NCBI GenBank assembly: GCA_963680875.1
Contig: OY804577.1
Coordinates: 148,942,196-149,006,195, forward strand
Direction: 5' to 3'
Origin: Bathymodiolus brooksi
Lineage: Eukaryota > Mollusca > Bivalvia > Mytilida > Modiolidae
DNA length: 64,000 bases
The translations under genes were made by a program, and so were the position numbers. Each line of letters starts with the position of its first letter. Within the stretch, counting starts at the first letter, position 1. The notes under the pieces are model-generated. The model made no database searches. It was not told where the DNA came from and saw only the letters and a program-made list of their open reading frames with translations. Of this stretch, positions 53,473 to 62,372 are shown piece after piece.

Positions 53473-55886
53473 AATTAATAACAATAATATAAATACATAA
53501 TAGGGGCTACACATTTAAATAACAATAATATAAATACATAATAGGGCTACACATTTAAATAACAATAATATAAATACATAATAGGGCTACACATTTAAAT
53601 AACAATAATATAAATACATAATAGGGCTACACATTTAAATAACAATAATATAAATACATAATAGGGCTACACATTTAAATAACAATAATATAAATACATA
53701 ATAGGGCTACACATTTAAATAACAATAATATAAATACATAATAGGGCTACACATTTAAATAACAATAGTATACATACATAATAGGGCTACACATTCAAAT
53801 AACAATAATATAAATACATAATAGGGCTACACATTTAAATAACAATAATATAAATACATAATAGGGCTACACATTTAAATAACAATAATATAAATACATA
53901 ATAGGGCTACACATTTAAATAACAATAATATAAATACATAATAGGGCTACACATTTAAATAACAATAATATAAATACATAATAGGGCTACACATTTAAAT
54001 AACAATAATATAAATACATAATAGGGCTACACATTTAAATAACAATAATATAAATACATAATAGGGCTACACATTTAAATAACAATAGTATACATACATA
54101 ATAGGGCTACACATTCAAATAACAATAATATAAATACATAATAGGGCTACACATTTAAATAACAATAATATAAATACATAATAGGGCTACACATTTAAAT
54201 AACAATAATATAAATACATAATAGGGCTACACATTTAAATAACAATAATATAAATACATAATAGGGTTACACATTCAAATAAATATAATATAAATACATA
54301 ATAGGGCTACACATTCAAATAACAATAATATAAATACATAATAGGGCTACACATTTAAATAACAATAATATAAATACATAATAGGGCTACACATTCAAAT
54401 AACAATAATATAAATACATAATAGGGCTACACATTTAAATAACAATAATATAAATACATAATAGGGCTACACATTCAAATAACAATAATATAAATACATA
54501 ATAGGGCTACACATTTAAATAACAATAATATAAATACATAATAGGGCTACACATTCAAATAACAATAATATAAATACATAATAGGGCTACACATTTAAAT
54601 AACAATAATATAAATACATAATAGGGCTACACATTCAAATAAATATAATATAAATACATAATAGGGCTACACATTTAAATAACAATAATATAAATACATA
54701 ATAGGGGCTACACATTTAAATAACAATAATATAAATACATAATAGGGCTACACATTTAAATAACAATAATATAAATACATAATAGGGCTACACATTTAAA
54801 TAACAATAATATAAATACATAATAGGGGCTACACATTTAAATAACAATAATATAAATACATAATAGGGCTACACATTTAAACAACAATAATATAAATACA
54901 TAATAGGGCTACACATTCAAATAACAATAATATAAATACATAATAGGGCTACACATTTAAATAACAATAATATAAATACATAATAGGGCTACACATTTAA
55001 ATAACAATAGTATACATACATAATAGGGCTACACATTTAAATAACAATAATATAAATACATAATAGGGCTACACATTTAAATAACAATAATATAAATACA
55101 TAATAGGGCTACACATTTAAATAAATATAATATAAATACATAATAGGGCTACACATTCAAATAACAATAATATAAATACATAATAGGGCTACACATTTAA
55201 ATAACAATAATATAAATACATAATAGGGCTACACATTTAAATAACAATAATATAAATACATAATAGGGGCTACACATTTAAATAACAATAATATAAATAC
55301 ATAATAGGGCTACACATTTAAATAACAATAATATAAATACATAATAGGGCTACACATTTAAATAACAATAATATAAATACATAATAGGGCTACACATTTA
55401 AATAACAATAATATAAATACATAATAGGGTTACACATTTAAATAACAATAATATAAATACATAATAGGGCTACACATTCAAATAACAATAATATAAATAC
55501 ATAATAGGGCTACACATTTAAATAACAATAATATAAATACATAATAGGGCTACACATTTAAATAACAATAATATAAATACATAATAGGGCTACACATTCA
55601 AATAACAATAATATAAATACATAATAGGGCTACACATTTAATAACAATAATATAAATACATAATAGGGGCTACACATTTAAATAACAATAATATAAATAC
55701 ATAATAGCGCTTACAAATTAAAAAAACAATAATATAAATACATAATAGGGCTGCACATTTAAATAACAATAATATAAATACATAATAGGGCTACACATTT
55801 AATAACAATAATATAAATACATAATAGGGCTGAACATTTAAATAACAATAATATAAATACATAATAGGGGCTACACATTTAAATAA
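53473..55886. repeat. 40-bp satellite array, about 60 copies
   Basis: The consensus copy can be read at 53,521-53,560 and has 21 A, 11 T, 5 C and 3 G (20% GC), with a conserved core ATAGGGCTACACATTTAAAT. Copies with an extra G (AGGGGCTAC, 41 bp) occur near 53,505, 54,705, 54,825, 55,265, 55,665 and 55,867; 39-bp copies occur near 55,640 and 55,800. The marker AACAATAGTATACATA at 53,761 recurs 320 bp (eight units) later at 54,081. Between about 54,311 and 54,680 ACATTCAAAT and ACATTTAAAT copies alternate, giving an 80-bp dimer. The last copies (55,705-55,870) are the most diverged. The unit has no visible relation to the 59-bp satellite. Confidence 0.97.
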
Positions 55887-55957
55887 ATGTAAAATTGAAA
55901 ATATAAACTTGGTGTAGTTTTACAAACCATATTAGACGTTTATAATTTATTTTCCTT

Positions 55958-56143
55958 GTATATATAGTATCGTTATACCGTAAAGAACCAACACCCCGTA
56001 AGATTGATCGTTGACTGGTGTATATATAGTATCGTTATACCGTAAAGAACCAACACCCCGTAAGATTGATCGTTGACTGGTGTATATATAGTATCGTTAT
56101 ACCGTAAAGAACCAACACCCCGTAAGATTTATTGTTGACTGGT
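55958..56143. repeat. Three tandem copies of a 62-bp unit
   Basis: Copies begin with GTATATATAG at 55,958, 56,020 and 56,082. The first two are nearly identical, and the third diverges at its end (TTTATTGTTGACTGG instead of TTGATCGTTGACTGG). A minus-strand open frame overlapping the repeat is a by-product. The short flank at 55,887-55,957 holds nothing recognisable. Confidence 0.92.
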
Positions 56144-56156
56144 TTTTCAAGCGTTG

Positions 56157-56171
56157 TATATATATATATAA
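56157..56171. repeat. Short (TA)n microsatellite
   Basis: An uninterrupted TA run of about seven repeats just after the 62-bp triplicate. Confidence 0.9.
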
Positions 56172-56258
56172 TTTGATCACGACTACAGGTAATAGTATTA
56201 TAGCTTTCTGAAAATAGTACCACACTAAATCTAAACATTCTTTCGTGATACCCCCCCT

Positions 56259-56350
56259 TGAATGCAGCTAGCGAATATTCAATCAGAGATATACAAGTAA
56301 AAGTTTATCTCTGATTAAATAATTATTGTCTAAATAAATATCTGCATTCA
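56259..56350. repeat. Nested inverted repeat, 92 bp
   Basis: Outer arms TGAATGCAG (56,259-56,267) and CTGCATTCA (56,342-56,350) are perfect 9-bp complements. Inner arms AATCAGAGAT (56,281-56,290) and ATCTCTGATT (56,307-56,316) are perfect 10-bp complements around a 16-base loop. It could fold as a cruciform or RNA hairpin; no function is assigned. Confidence 0.7.
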
Positions 56351-57196
56351 TAACATTTCTGAAATATACTTTATTGACGTTAATTAACCAAAATAATTAT
56401 GTAAACTTTTTGCTTATTTATTTTCCTGAAATCAATTTATTAAAGTTCTACTGTATCTGTTATCTCAATGATTACAACGGTAGATAACTCGTACTGTTCT
56501 AATGGATTTAAAATTTGAATTATTCCTCTTCACGCTTATTTTGTGGTTACTATAATAAAATATCCACAATCACTGTTTTCTCGTTGTTCTGACGTAAAGA
56601 CTACCTCAGAATAAGGTAGTTGTTGATCTTTTAATATAATATTTTAAATAAATAACAGTATAGCCCCCATCTTTAGATGAACAGCATAAAAGAGGTAAAA
56701 ACAAAAGCACATGTATACGTAGGTTAGTAGGTCACAACTAATGTATCTTTCCCACCATTTGTTCTAAGGATTATGAACATATGTAATTTTAATGAACAAA
56801 CATGATATTTGAGACTAAAATTATATGCACAGTATCATAGGCAACGTTTTGGCACTGACACATTGGAAAAGTTAATGATAAATTATGCATGCCTAATTCT
56901 CCCTTGTGCTTATGCTTCACACAATATTTCGACTTATTCTGGTGATCGACGCTGTCGCCTAAGTACCGATGAAGGTTCCCAGGGCTCAAACCCATTTAGC
57001 TGCTCAGTGCATTCCCGGGTTGGGAATAGGGGGAATCCCTCTCACAGGGGAGGGGGGTTTGTCAGGTTATAATACGGAAAGCCTGACAGTGAATCATAAT
57101 GAGTTACGTGTTTAGAGAGTGCCACGCTCCATTCACGCTAAAGATCTCTTTTATATACTATGAAAAAGAGTAGGCACATTGGAGCCGCTACAGAAG
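56351..57196. other. No gene; intergenic sequence leading into the microsatellite
   Basis: Mostly AT-rich. A G/C-richer part at about 56,940-57,070 contains, on the minus strand, GGGTTTGAGCCC, which loosely resembles a pol III B box, but I find no convincing A box. Two small hairpins precede the microsatellite: GTCAGG/CCTGAC (57,061-57,066 with 57,082-57,087) and CTCTTTT/AAAAGAG (57,146-57,152 with 57,164-57,170). The short open frames here are not convincing. Confidence 0.5.
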
Positions 57197-57424
57197 ACTC
57201 ACTCACGCACGCACGCACGCACGCACGCACTCACTCACTCACTCACTCACTCACTCACTCACTCACTCACTCACTCACTCACTCACTCACTCACTCACTC
57301 ACTCACTCACTCACTCACTCACTCACTCACTCACTCACTCACTCACTCACTCACTCACTCACTCACTCACTCACTCACTCACTCACTCACTCACTCACTC
57401 ACTCACTCACTCACTCACTTACTC
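57197..57424. repeat. Compound microsatellite: (ACTC)2 (ACGC)6 (ACTC)47 plus one ACTT and one ACTC
   Basis: Counted directly: two ACTC, six ACGC (57,205-57,228), 47 ACTC (57,229-57,416), one ACTT (57,417-57,420), one ACTC. Two overlapping open frames that translate to repeated Ser-Leu-Thr-His are artefacts of this run. The preceding words CGCTACAGAAGACTCAC and the hairpin upstream resemble the microsatellite segment of Helitron-like elements of bivalves (pearl/HINE type), but this is from memory and uncertain. Confidence 0.97.
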
Positions 57425-57779
57425 ACATTTGTTAGAGTCGCTTAGAGATAATACGAACACCAAATATTGTATGTCTTCAATGGAAGAAGTGCGTAAAATG
57501 TTAGTATATTTAAAACTGTTTTGTACTTGATTGTCAAAATGACTATTAGACTTATGACTGTCTGACCAGTGAGACGACCACGTTAACACAATTTCTAATT
57601 TATTTGAATGCATAGACCGTTTAGGTTGCGATCGTGTGGTATTTGGATTAATATCTACCTATGCAAACAGTAGCTTACATCCCACTAAAGTTGGCAGTGA
57701 TTCCAACCCGTTGCTAAGTGTACTCGATGCATATTTAAGTGAGGAGCCGTCGTGATCCTATGGTAGTTGCCCAGCTAGC
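57425..57779. other. Spacer between the microsatellite and the ACGT-rich repeat, no gene found
   Basis: No open frame of note and no RNA gene seen. The segment GCCCAGCTAGCACACTACG at about 57,768-57,786 leads directly into the ACGT-rich repeat and may be the left end of the same element. Confidence 0.45.
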
Positions 57780-58392
57780 ACACTACGTATTCACAACGTT
57801 GCAGTTTGGTTGCTGTTTGGTCAGGTCCCTTTCTTACGTGAAAATTACGTTGCCACAACGTATTTTAGATACGTGATATGCAAGTCGTTGTGACAACGTA
57901 TGTTCCAACGTTTTTGTTACGTACGGATATGGTCTTGATGCTAACGTAAAAGCTCAAACGTAATGTGTACGTCCTGGTAACGTATTCAGAATACGCTATA
58001 TCCAAGACGTTGTGACAACGTACTTTCCAACGTCTTTGTTACGTACAGATATGGCCTTGATGCTAACGTAAAAACTCAAACGTAATTATTACGTCCTGGT
58101 AACGTATTCAGAATACGTTATATGCAAGTCGTTGTGACACTGTAGTTTGAACGTTTTTGTTACGTACGGATATGGTCTTGATGTTAAAGTAAAAGCTCAA
58201 ACGTAATGTGTACGTCCTGGTAACGTATTCAGAATACGTTATATCCAAGACGTTGTGACAACGTACTTTCCAACGTCTTTGTTACGTACGGATATGGCCT
58301 TGTTGCTAACGTAAAAACTCAAACGTAATTATTACGTCCTGGTAACGTATTTCAGAATACGCTATATGCAAGTTGTTGTCAAACAACGTACG
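57780..58392. repeat. ACGT-rich tandem repeat, ~122-bp unit, about four to five copies
   Basis: The landmark GTCCTGGTAACGTATT recurs at 57,971, 58,093, 58,214 and 58,336, so the unit is 121-122 bp. Two unit types alternate (GGTCTTGATG...CGTAATGTGTACG and GGCCTTGATG...CGTAATTATTACG), making a ~243-bp dimer. Each unit contains two perfect odd palindromes, CGTATTCAGAATACG and ACGTTGTGACAACGT (some copies mutated). By eye there are about 38 ACGT words in roughly 615 bp. Probably the core of a non-autonomous DNA element; I could not identify matching termini. Confidence 0.85.
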
Positions 58393-59214
58393 TACTTATC
58401 ACCAATCATTAAGGTATTTCCCTGGAAAAGGGAAAGGATCTTAATTAAAAAGTGAATTTTTCAAATTGGAAAGTATTCTCTAGACATGACTTTGAATTTG
58501 ATAGTAGTTGATCTCCTGATTCTAAAAATGCATGGTTGATAAGAACTTTTTGCATTTCCAGGTTCATCAGTAAAAAATGTGACAAAGTTGTGTTGTTATT
58601 TGGCTATATTTTTGCGTTAAAATGATACAACTGGCTATAGTTGTATATCAATAGCAATAATAAAAAAAACATAATAAAAACGCCATGTACGAGGATCGTA
58701 TCGGTGGCCTCTTGATCGTTAATCGTTCTTCTTTCCACTGAACTTATTAGAACGTGATGAAGAAGGCAATATACAAATGTATCTCCAAGATTTAATTACT
58801 TGCAATAAAATTACCATTATCCAAAAATTAGAAGTACTTTTCCTCATAAATATTCGTCATATTTGAATTAGATTTTGATCACTGCAGTTTCAAGCTGAGT
58901 GGATCGTTTATTAGATTTGTCAAATAATAGCATACAATGCGGAAATTCAGTGTGTCCGTCAACGATTCGATAATAAAAAGTTATTTCTATTTCCGGAGTT
59001 TGAATTCCTACCAAAATTCAAATCATTTTGGTGTTTTGTGACAATTTTAACAATTTCTTTGATGTCCCGAACATACAAAAATCTCGAGTTTAGAAGGTAG
59101 AAATATACAGTAAGGTTAGTCAATATAATTACATCTATGAATGAGCAATCCAAATTGATTTAAGAAAATACTGTGAGTATGGCGCCAAATGTCATTCATT
59201 GTTAAATTTTGTGT
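58393..59214. other. AT-rich sequence, no gene found
   Basis: Open frames are short and interrupted. No RNA gene, terminal inverted repeat or tandem repeat is evident. Confidence 0.5.
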
Positions 59215-59362
59215 CAAAAACAAACAAACAAACAAATACTTTATTGTCAATCAAGACGCCCCGAAGAACAGAAAAATCATCATTAATTTGTTACAATGAT
59301 TAGCGTGATTTAAGTGATTTTCAAACATTGAAATAAAATAAAATAACACAATAAAGGTTTAC
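59215..59362 (-). mobile_element. Probable 3' end of a LINE (or dependent SINE), minus strand, interrupted by the long-TIR element
   Basis: Read on the minus strand, the sequence runs GATTGACAATAAAG then TATTTG and a (TTTG)n tail at 59,221-59,237; the AATAAA signal is at 59,240-59,245. Simple tails of this sort mark the 3' ends of several non-LTR retrotransposon families. The same words in plus orientation occur at 60,635-60,667. The element at 59,372-61,031 appears to have inserted into this sequence, which would resume at 61,041. The family is not identified. Confidence 0.45.
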
Positions 59363-59371
59363 ACTAATTTA
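59363..59371. repeat. Target-site duplication, left copy (ACTAATTTA)
   Basis: Identical 9-mer to 61,032-61,040, directly abutting the terminal TAGTCCGAG. Confidence 0.85.
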
Positions 59372-59741
59372 TAGTCCGAGATTCCTCTGTCGTTTAACGG
59401 CATTGATAATCTTGCTGTAGCCGTTCAACGACAGAGGGTGATACATACGGAAACCATCAAATTTGCCTCACAGCCATAGTATCGGCACATTTCCACGTTT
59501 CGTGGCTATCGGATTTTATTTTCTATCATAAACCTTATATAAATCGCTTCACCAATCATTTTTCTATTCATTCATAACCATCTTACCCTCAGAAAGTGGT
59601 GTTACACTCCATTACAGCACGATTTTGCCTTAGATCCTATTATTCCGCCATTTGACTTCCATTTTCGAATCTACACACGTGATCTCGCGATACTAACTGA
59701 ATGATGACAGCAACGCATTGCATGATGGGAGCTAATTAATG
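59372..59741 (+). repeat. Left terminal inverted repeat
   Basis: Pairs with the right arm at 60,669-61,031. The outermost ~80 bp (59,372-59,452) and the block 59,485-59,632 are almost identical to the reverse complement of the right arm, with about one mismatch in 150 bp in the latter. The segment between them (59,453-59,484) and the inner ~105 bp are much more diverged. The arm contains its own hairpin: an 18-bp stem at 59,384-59,401 and 59,420-59,437 with one mismatch. Confidence 0.92.
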
Positions 59742-59797
59742 CAGCGTGCCAAATTATTTGGAGCATTATTTGCATACGTAAACAACATTCAAATCAC

Positions 59798-59974
59798 ATG
59801 GAAGACGATACATTTAAGCGTATTCTGCAGGACAAACAGTCCATCTACAGATCAAAGAAGAGCAGAAGGAAATTATACAGAATGTGTTGGAAAGAAAAGA
59901 TTCAATGGCAGAGTGTTACCAACGGGCTTCGGAAAGAGCATGTGTTACGTTCCCCCTTTTTGTTTTTGGACAAG
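59798..59974 (+). pseudogene. RecQ-like DNA helicase, N-terminal exon fragment, frame-disrupted
   Basis: Three successive frames give pieces of one helicase N-terminus. From the ATG at 59,798 the first frame reads MEDDTFKRIL. A second frame, ending before 59,913, contains IKEEQKEIIQNVLERKD, which resembles the Q-motif region of RecQ-type helicases. A third frame from 59,913 reads VLPTGFGKSMCY, the Walker A (motif I) of superfamily 2 RecQ helicases, with its lysine at 59,934-59,936. The frame then changes again within the C/T run near 59,950 and gives FLFLDK. The coding similarity stops at ACAAG|GTAC, which looks like a splice donor, so this is probably a captured first exon. RecQ enzymes unwind DNA 3' to 5' using ATP. 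This copy lacks every motif after motif I and cannot encode an active enzyme. It lies 57 bp inside the left TIR. Confidence 0.72.
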
Positions 59975-60599
59975 GTACTACATTTTTTTTTCTTATGGAT
60001 ATCTGTAATTCACTAAATTTGCTGTTAAAATCATTACCAATCAATAATATGAAACCGGCACGGCCTTGAATGCTCGCGCATCTGAAAATTATCTGGCAAT
60101 TTCATCAAAAAGTGTCGAGATTTTTTGGGCCGAGATATATTGGGGGCGACTTTTTTTTAGGGCCGAATCTAGTCTCATTCAATCGAGCTGTCGTTCCTTT
60201 ATTCGAGTTATCGTTCCTTACGAAATCTCAAAAGTTAACTTCCGCGTAGAAACAAAAATTCTTGTCAGTATGTCAGAAGAGATTTAATAAATTAAAAAAT
60301 ATCAATATAAGTAAAACAAGCTAGCAAAATTACTTTTATTACACACGGGTTCCGGGTTTAAGTGGTATCGGACGTACGAGAGAGGGTACGAGACTTCAGG
60401 ATCACATTTGCGCTTTATGTTAAGAAGATCTTCATTAGTTGAGTGTGTTAGTGTGTTACCCGGAAACCGATGTTTACAAAACGTAGAATTTTTTTTTCTT
60501 CGACAATATGTTCAACCATGTTTGTTAAAAAATCCTAAGTACACATTTTATACCATAAAGAGCTCGCTTAAGCTCGCATATAATCAACTGTATTAAATT

Positions 60600-60667
60600 T
60601 TATGTTAATTGTTCTGCCTTAACAGGTGCCTATGATTGGCAATAAAAATATTTGTTTGTTTGTTTAT
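60600..60667 (+). mobile_element. LINE-like 3' tail inside the long-TIR element, plus strand
   Basis: GATTGGCAATAAAAATA followed by (TTTG)n at 60,651-60,665, with AATAAA at 60,641-60,646. It matches, in opposite orientation, the tail at 59,221-59,245. How far upstream the fragment extends is unclear. The rest of the interior (59,975-60,600) has only short open frames that I do not recognise. Confidence 0.45.
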
Positions 60668-60668
60668 A

Positions 60669-61031
60669 TGCAAATTATCTCCCATGATACATTGCGGGTA
60701 ATCGTAGTTTTCTCGTAGTCACGTGACAAATGTTTGAAAAATGGAAGACAAATGTCGAAATCATAGGTTCTAAGGCAAAATCGTGCTGTAATGGAGTGTA
60801 ACACCACTTTCTGAGGGTAAGATGTTTATGAATGAATAGAAAAATGATTGGTGAAGCGATTTATATAAGGTTTATGATAGAAAATAAAATCCGATAGCCA
60901 CGAAACGTGGAAATGTGCTGACCCAGAGTTGGAGAAGCAAATCCGCTGTTTTCCGTATGTATCACCCTCTGTCGTTGAACGGCTACAGCAAGATTATCAA
61001 TGCCGTTAAACGACAGAGGAATCTCGGACTA
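60669..61031 (-). repeat. Right terminal inverted repeat
   Basis: Reverse complement of the left arm. It carries the same internal hairpin (60,966-60,983 with 61,002-61,019) and the highly conserved block at about 60,771-60,917. An open frame at 60,915-61,139 is merely this repeat read through and is not a gene. Confidence 0.92.
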
Positions 61032-61040
61032 ACTAATTTA
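61032..61040. repeat. Target-site duplication, right copy (ACTAATTTA)
   Basis: Identical 9-mer to 59,363-59,371, directly abutting the terminal CTCGGACTA. Confidence 0.85.
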
Positions 61041-61893
61041 CAGCAAAAGTTTATAATCATACCATCGTGTTATCGGTTTTCGTGCTATTATCGATTTTCA
61101 GATATAGCGATTAACAGTGTTAACCCTCCATTCATATGACGATTGGAATTTTCAAATAATGGCTAGTTAAATATTTCATTGTGCATAAGATTGTTTTTAA
61201 AGCCATTCTTGTATTTTAATATACTCTCGATTACTTGGCAACTTTTGTTGTCAGTAAAATGGCGTCATCTCTTTCCGTGGCAAATAAAAACTAGGCCGAT
61301 ATACGGGATGGAAACGAATATAAAATCCGGAAATGGCTGGTTTTAAAATTTCATGGTTCTGGCCATCTACCAAATCATACTACATCTAAATAAAATAACA
61401 GAATGTTTGAAAATGACCACTTTTAAAATTGTGTTTACTTTTGATGTTTTTTTTAGTGCTGAAACCACAATGGACTGCAAAGTGACATGTATTTTATATA
61501 AGAAACAGGCACATTTCAGTCAGCTCTTTTGTTTACAAGTACGATCAGTGACCCCATGACAGTTACATGACAGGAAGAGCAGGTGTCTGAGAGGCAGACG
61601 ACATAGTTAAATTTTATATAGCCCTTCTGGATTTTTTTCCAGCTACTTTATAAATGAAGTACATTTTTGGCATTACAAAAAGTATGGTTCAGTAGGTGGG
61701 TTCACTGTTTTTGGTACTTACGTCTTTAAAAGTAAACTTTATCATTTTTTTACAGATGTCAGCTTTCGTATTGTTTATGTTCCATAAATAGAAACCGGAA
61801 GACACGTCAAAAATAATGTGTGCACTGTGGAAATCAAAATAAAATGGATACCACGAAAACAGATGACGCACGAAAACACATACCGTGACGATA
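61041..61893. other. No gene found between the two DNA transposons
   Basis: AT-rich, with open frames of at most 68 codons on either strand and no similarity I recognise. The first bases may continue the LINE-like fragment that was split by the long-TIR element. Confidence 0.5.
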
Positions 61894-62370
61894 CATACCT
61901 TGTCAAAAGTATTCGGTCACTGTGATTTTTTACTATATATTTCATGTAAAACCACATTTTTTAAAAACATTGTTCGATTTTGATGAAATTTTTACCAACA
62001 GAACGTCAGAAGCGAGAACGTATGTAATTTTCTGTGATTATTTTTAAATATTTTTTGGAAGCACAGATTTTAAATATTCATGATTTAAATGCAAACTTAA
62101 ATTATTTGTCTTCAAATGTACTATCATTGTATTGTATTTTTGACGTTCAAAATTTTGTTTTGTGTTTAAATTGTGAACTCATAAAAATTATAGATTATAA
62201 AATTATGCTAAAATCACTTTGTAAAACTACATTTAATTCTGTTTTTGTTGGTAAAAAATCATCAAAATCGAACAAGAGTCGACTTTGGAATAATGTATTT
62301 AAAAAATGTGGTTTTATATGAAATATATAGTAAAACATCACAGTGACCGAATACTTTTTGCACGTCTCTG
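61894..62370. mobile_element. Tc1/mariner-type MITE with ~110-130-bp terminal inverted repeats
   Basis: The left end begins CATACC and reaches CAAAAGTATTCGGTCACTG. The right end, reverse-complemented, begins CAGAGACG and reaches the same words. TA dinucleotides flank it at 61,892-61,893 and 62,371-62,372. Inverted homology runs over about 61,894-62,003 and 62,238-62,370; the right arm has an extra ~18 bp near 62,275. TA target sites and a CAAAAGTATT-type TIR are usual for Tc1/mariner. The ~230-bp interior has no transposase; the 95-codon open frame at 62,034-62,321 is AT-rich read-through of the MITE and is not taken as a gene. Confidence 0.85.
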
Positions 62371-62372
62371 TA

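Larger units (their letters stand above)
59372..61031. mobile_element. Non-autonomous long-TIR DNA transposon (MULE-like or foldback) with captured helicase fragment
   Basis: The ends are exact inverses: TAGTCCGAG at 59,372-59,380 and CTCGGACTA at 61,023-61,031. Both are flanked by the same 9-bp direct repeat ACTAATTTA (59,363-59,371 and 61,032-61,040), a target-site duplication. The arms extend inward about 365 bp each. Long TIRs with an 8-10 bp TSD are typical of the Mutator/MuDR superfamily, which in animals includes Phantom and some foldback elements; hAT, P and Merlin usually give 8 bp. No transposase frame is present in the 927-bp interior, so the copy is non-autonomous. The interior holds a RecQ-like helicase exon fragment and a LINE-like tail. 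Superfamily assignment is inference from structure only. Confidence 0.85.

Noticed and set aside
56972..56990. Possible tRNA-derived SINE on the minus strand (B-box-like GGGTTTGAGCCC)
   Set aside because: No acceptable A box at the proper distance and no 3' tail visible, so not listed as a SINE.
57160..57445. Two open frames encoding repeated Ser-Leu-Thr-His
   Set aside because: Translation of the ACTC microsatellite, with a 4-bp period open in all frames. Not a gene.
59739..60008. Intact helicase gene in the single frame containing Walker A
   Set aside because: Only about 12 residues around motif I are helicase-like in that frame. The flanking similarity lies in other frames, so it is a broken fragment and not a coding gene.
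60915..61139. 74-codon open frame at the end of the long-TIR element
   Set aside because: It lies mostly in the right terminal inverted repeat, including the hairpin, and runs over the target-site duplication. The TIR explains it.
62034..62321. 95-codon open frame inside the MITE
   Set aside because: AT-rich composition, runs into the right TIR, and has no transposase motifs. Regarded as chance.
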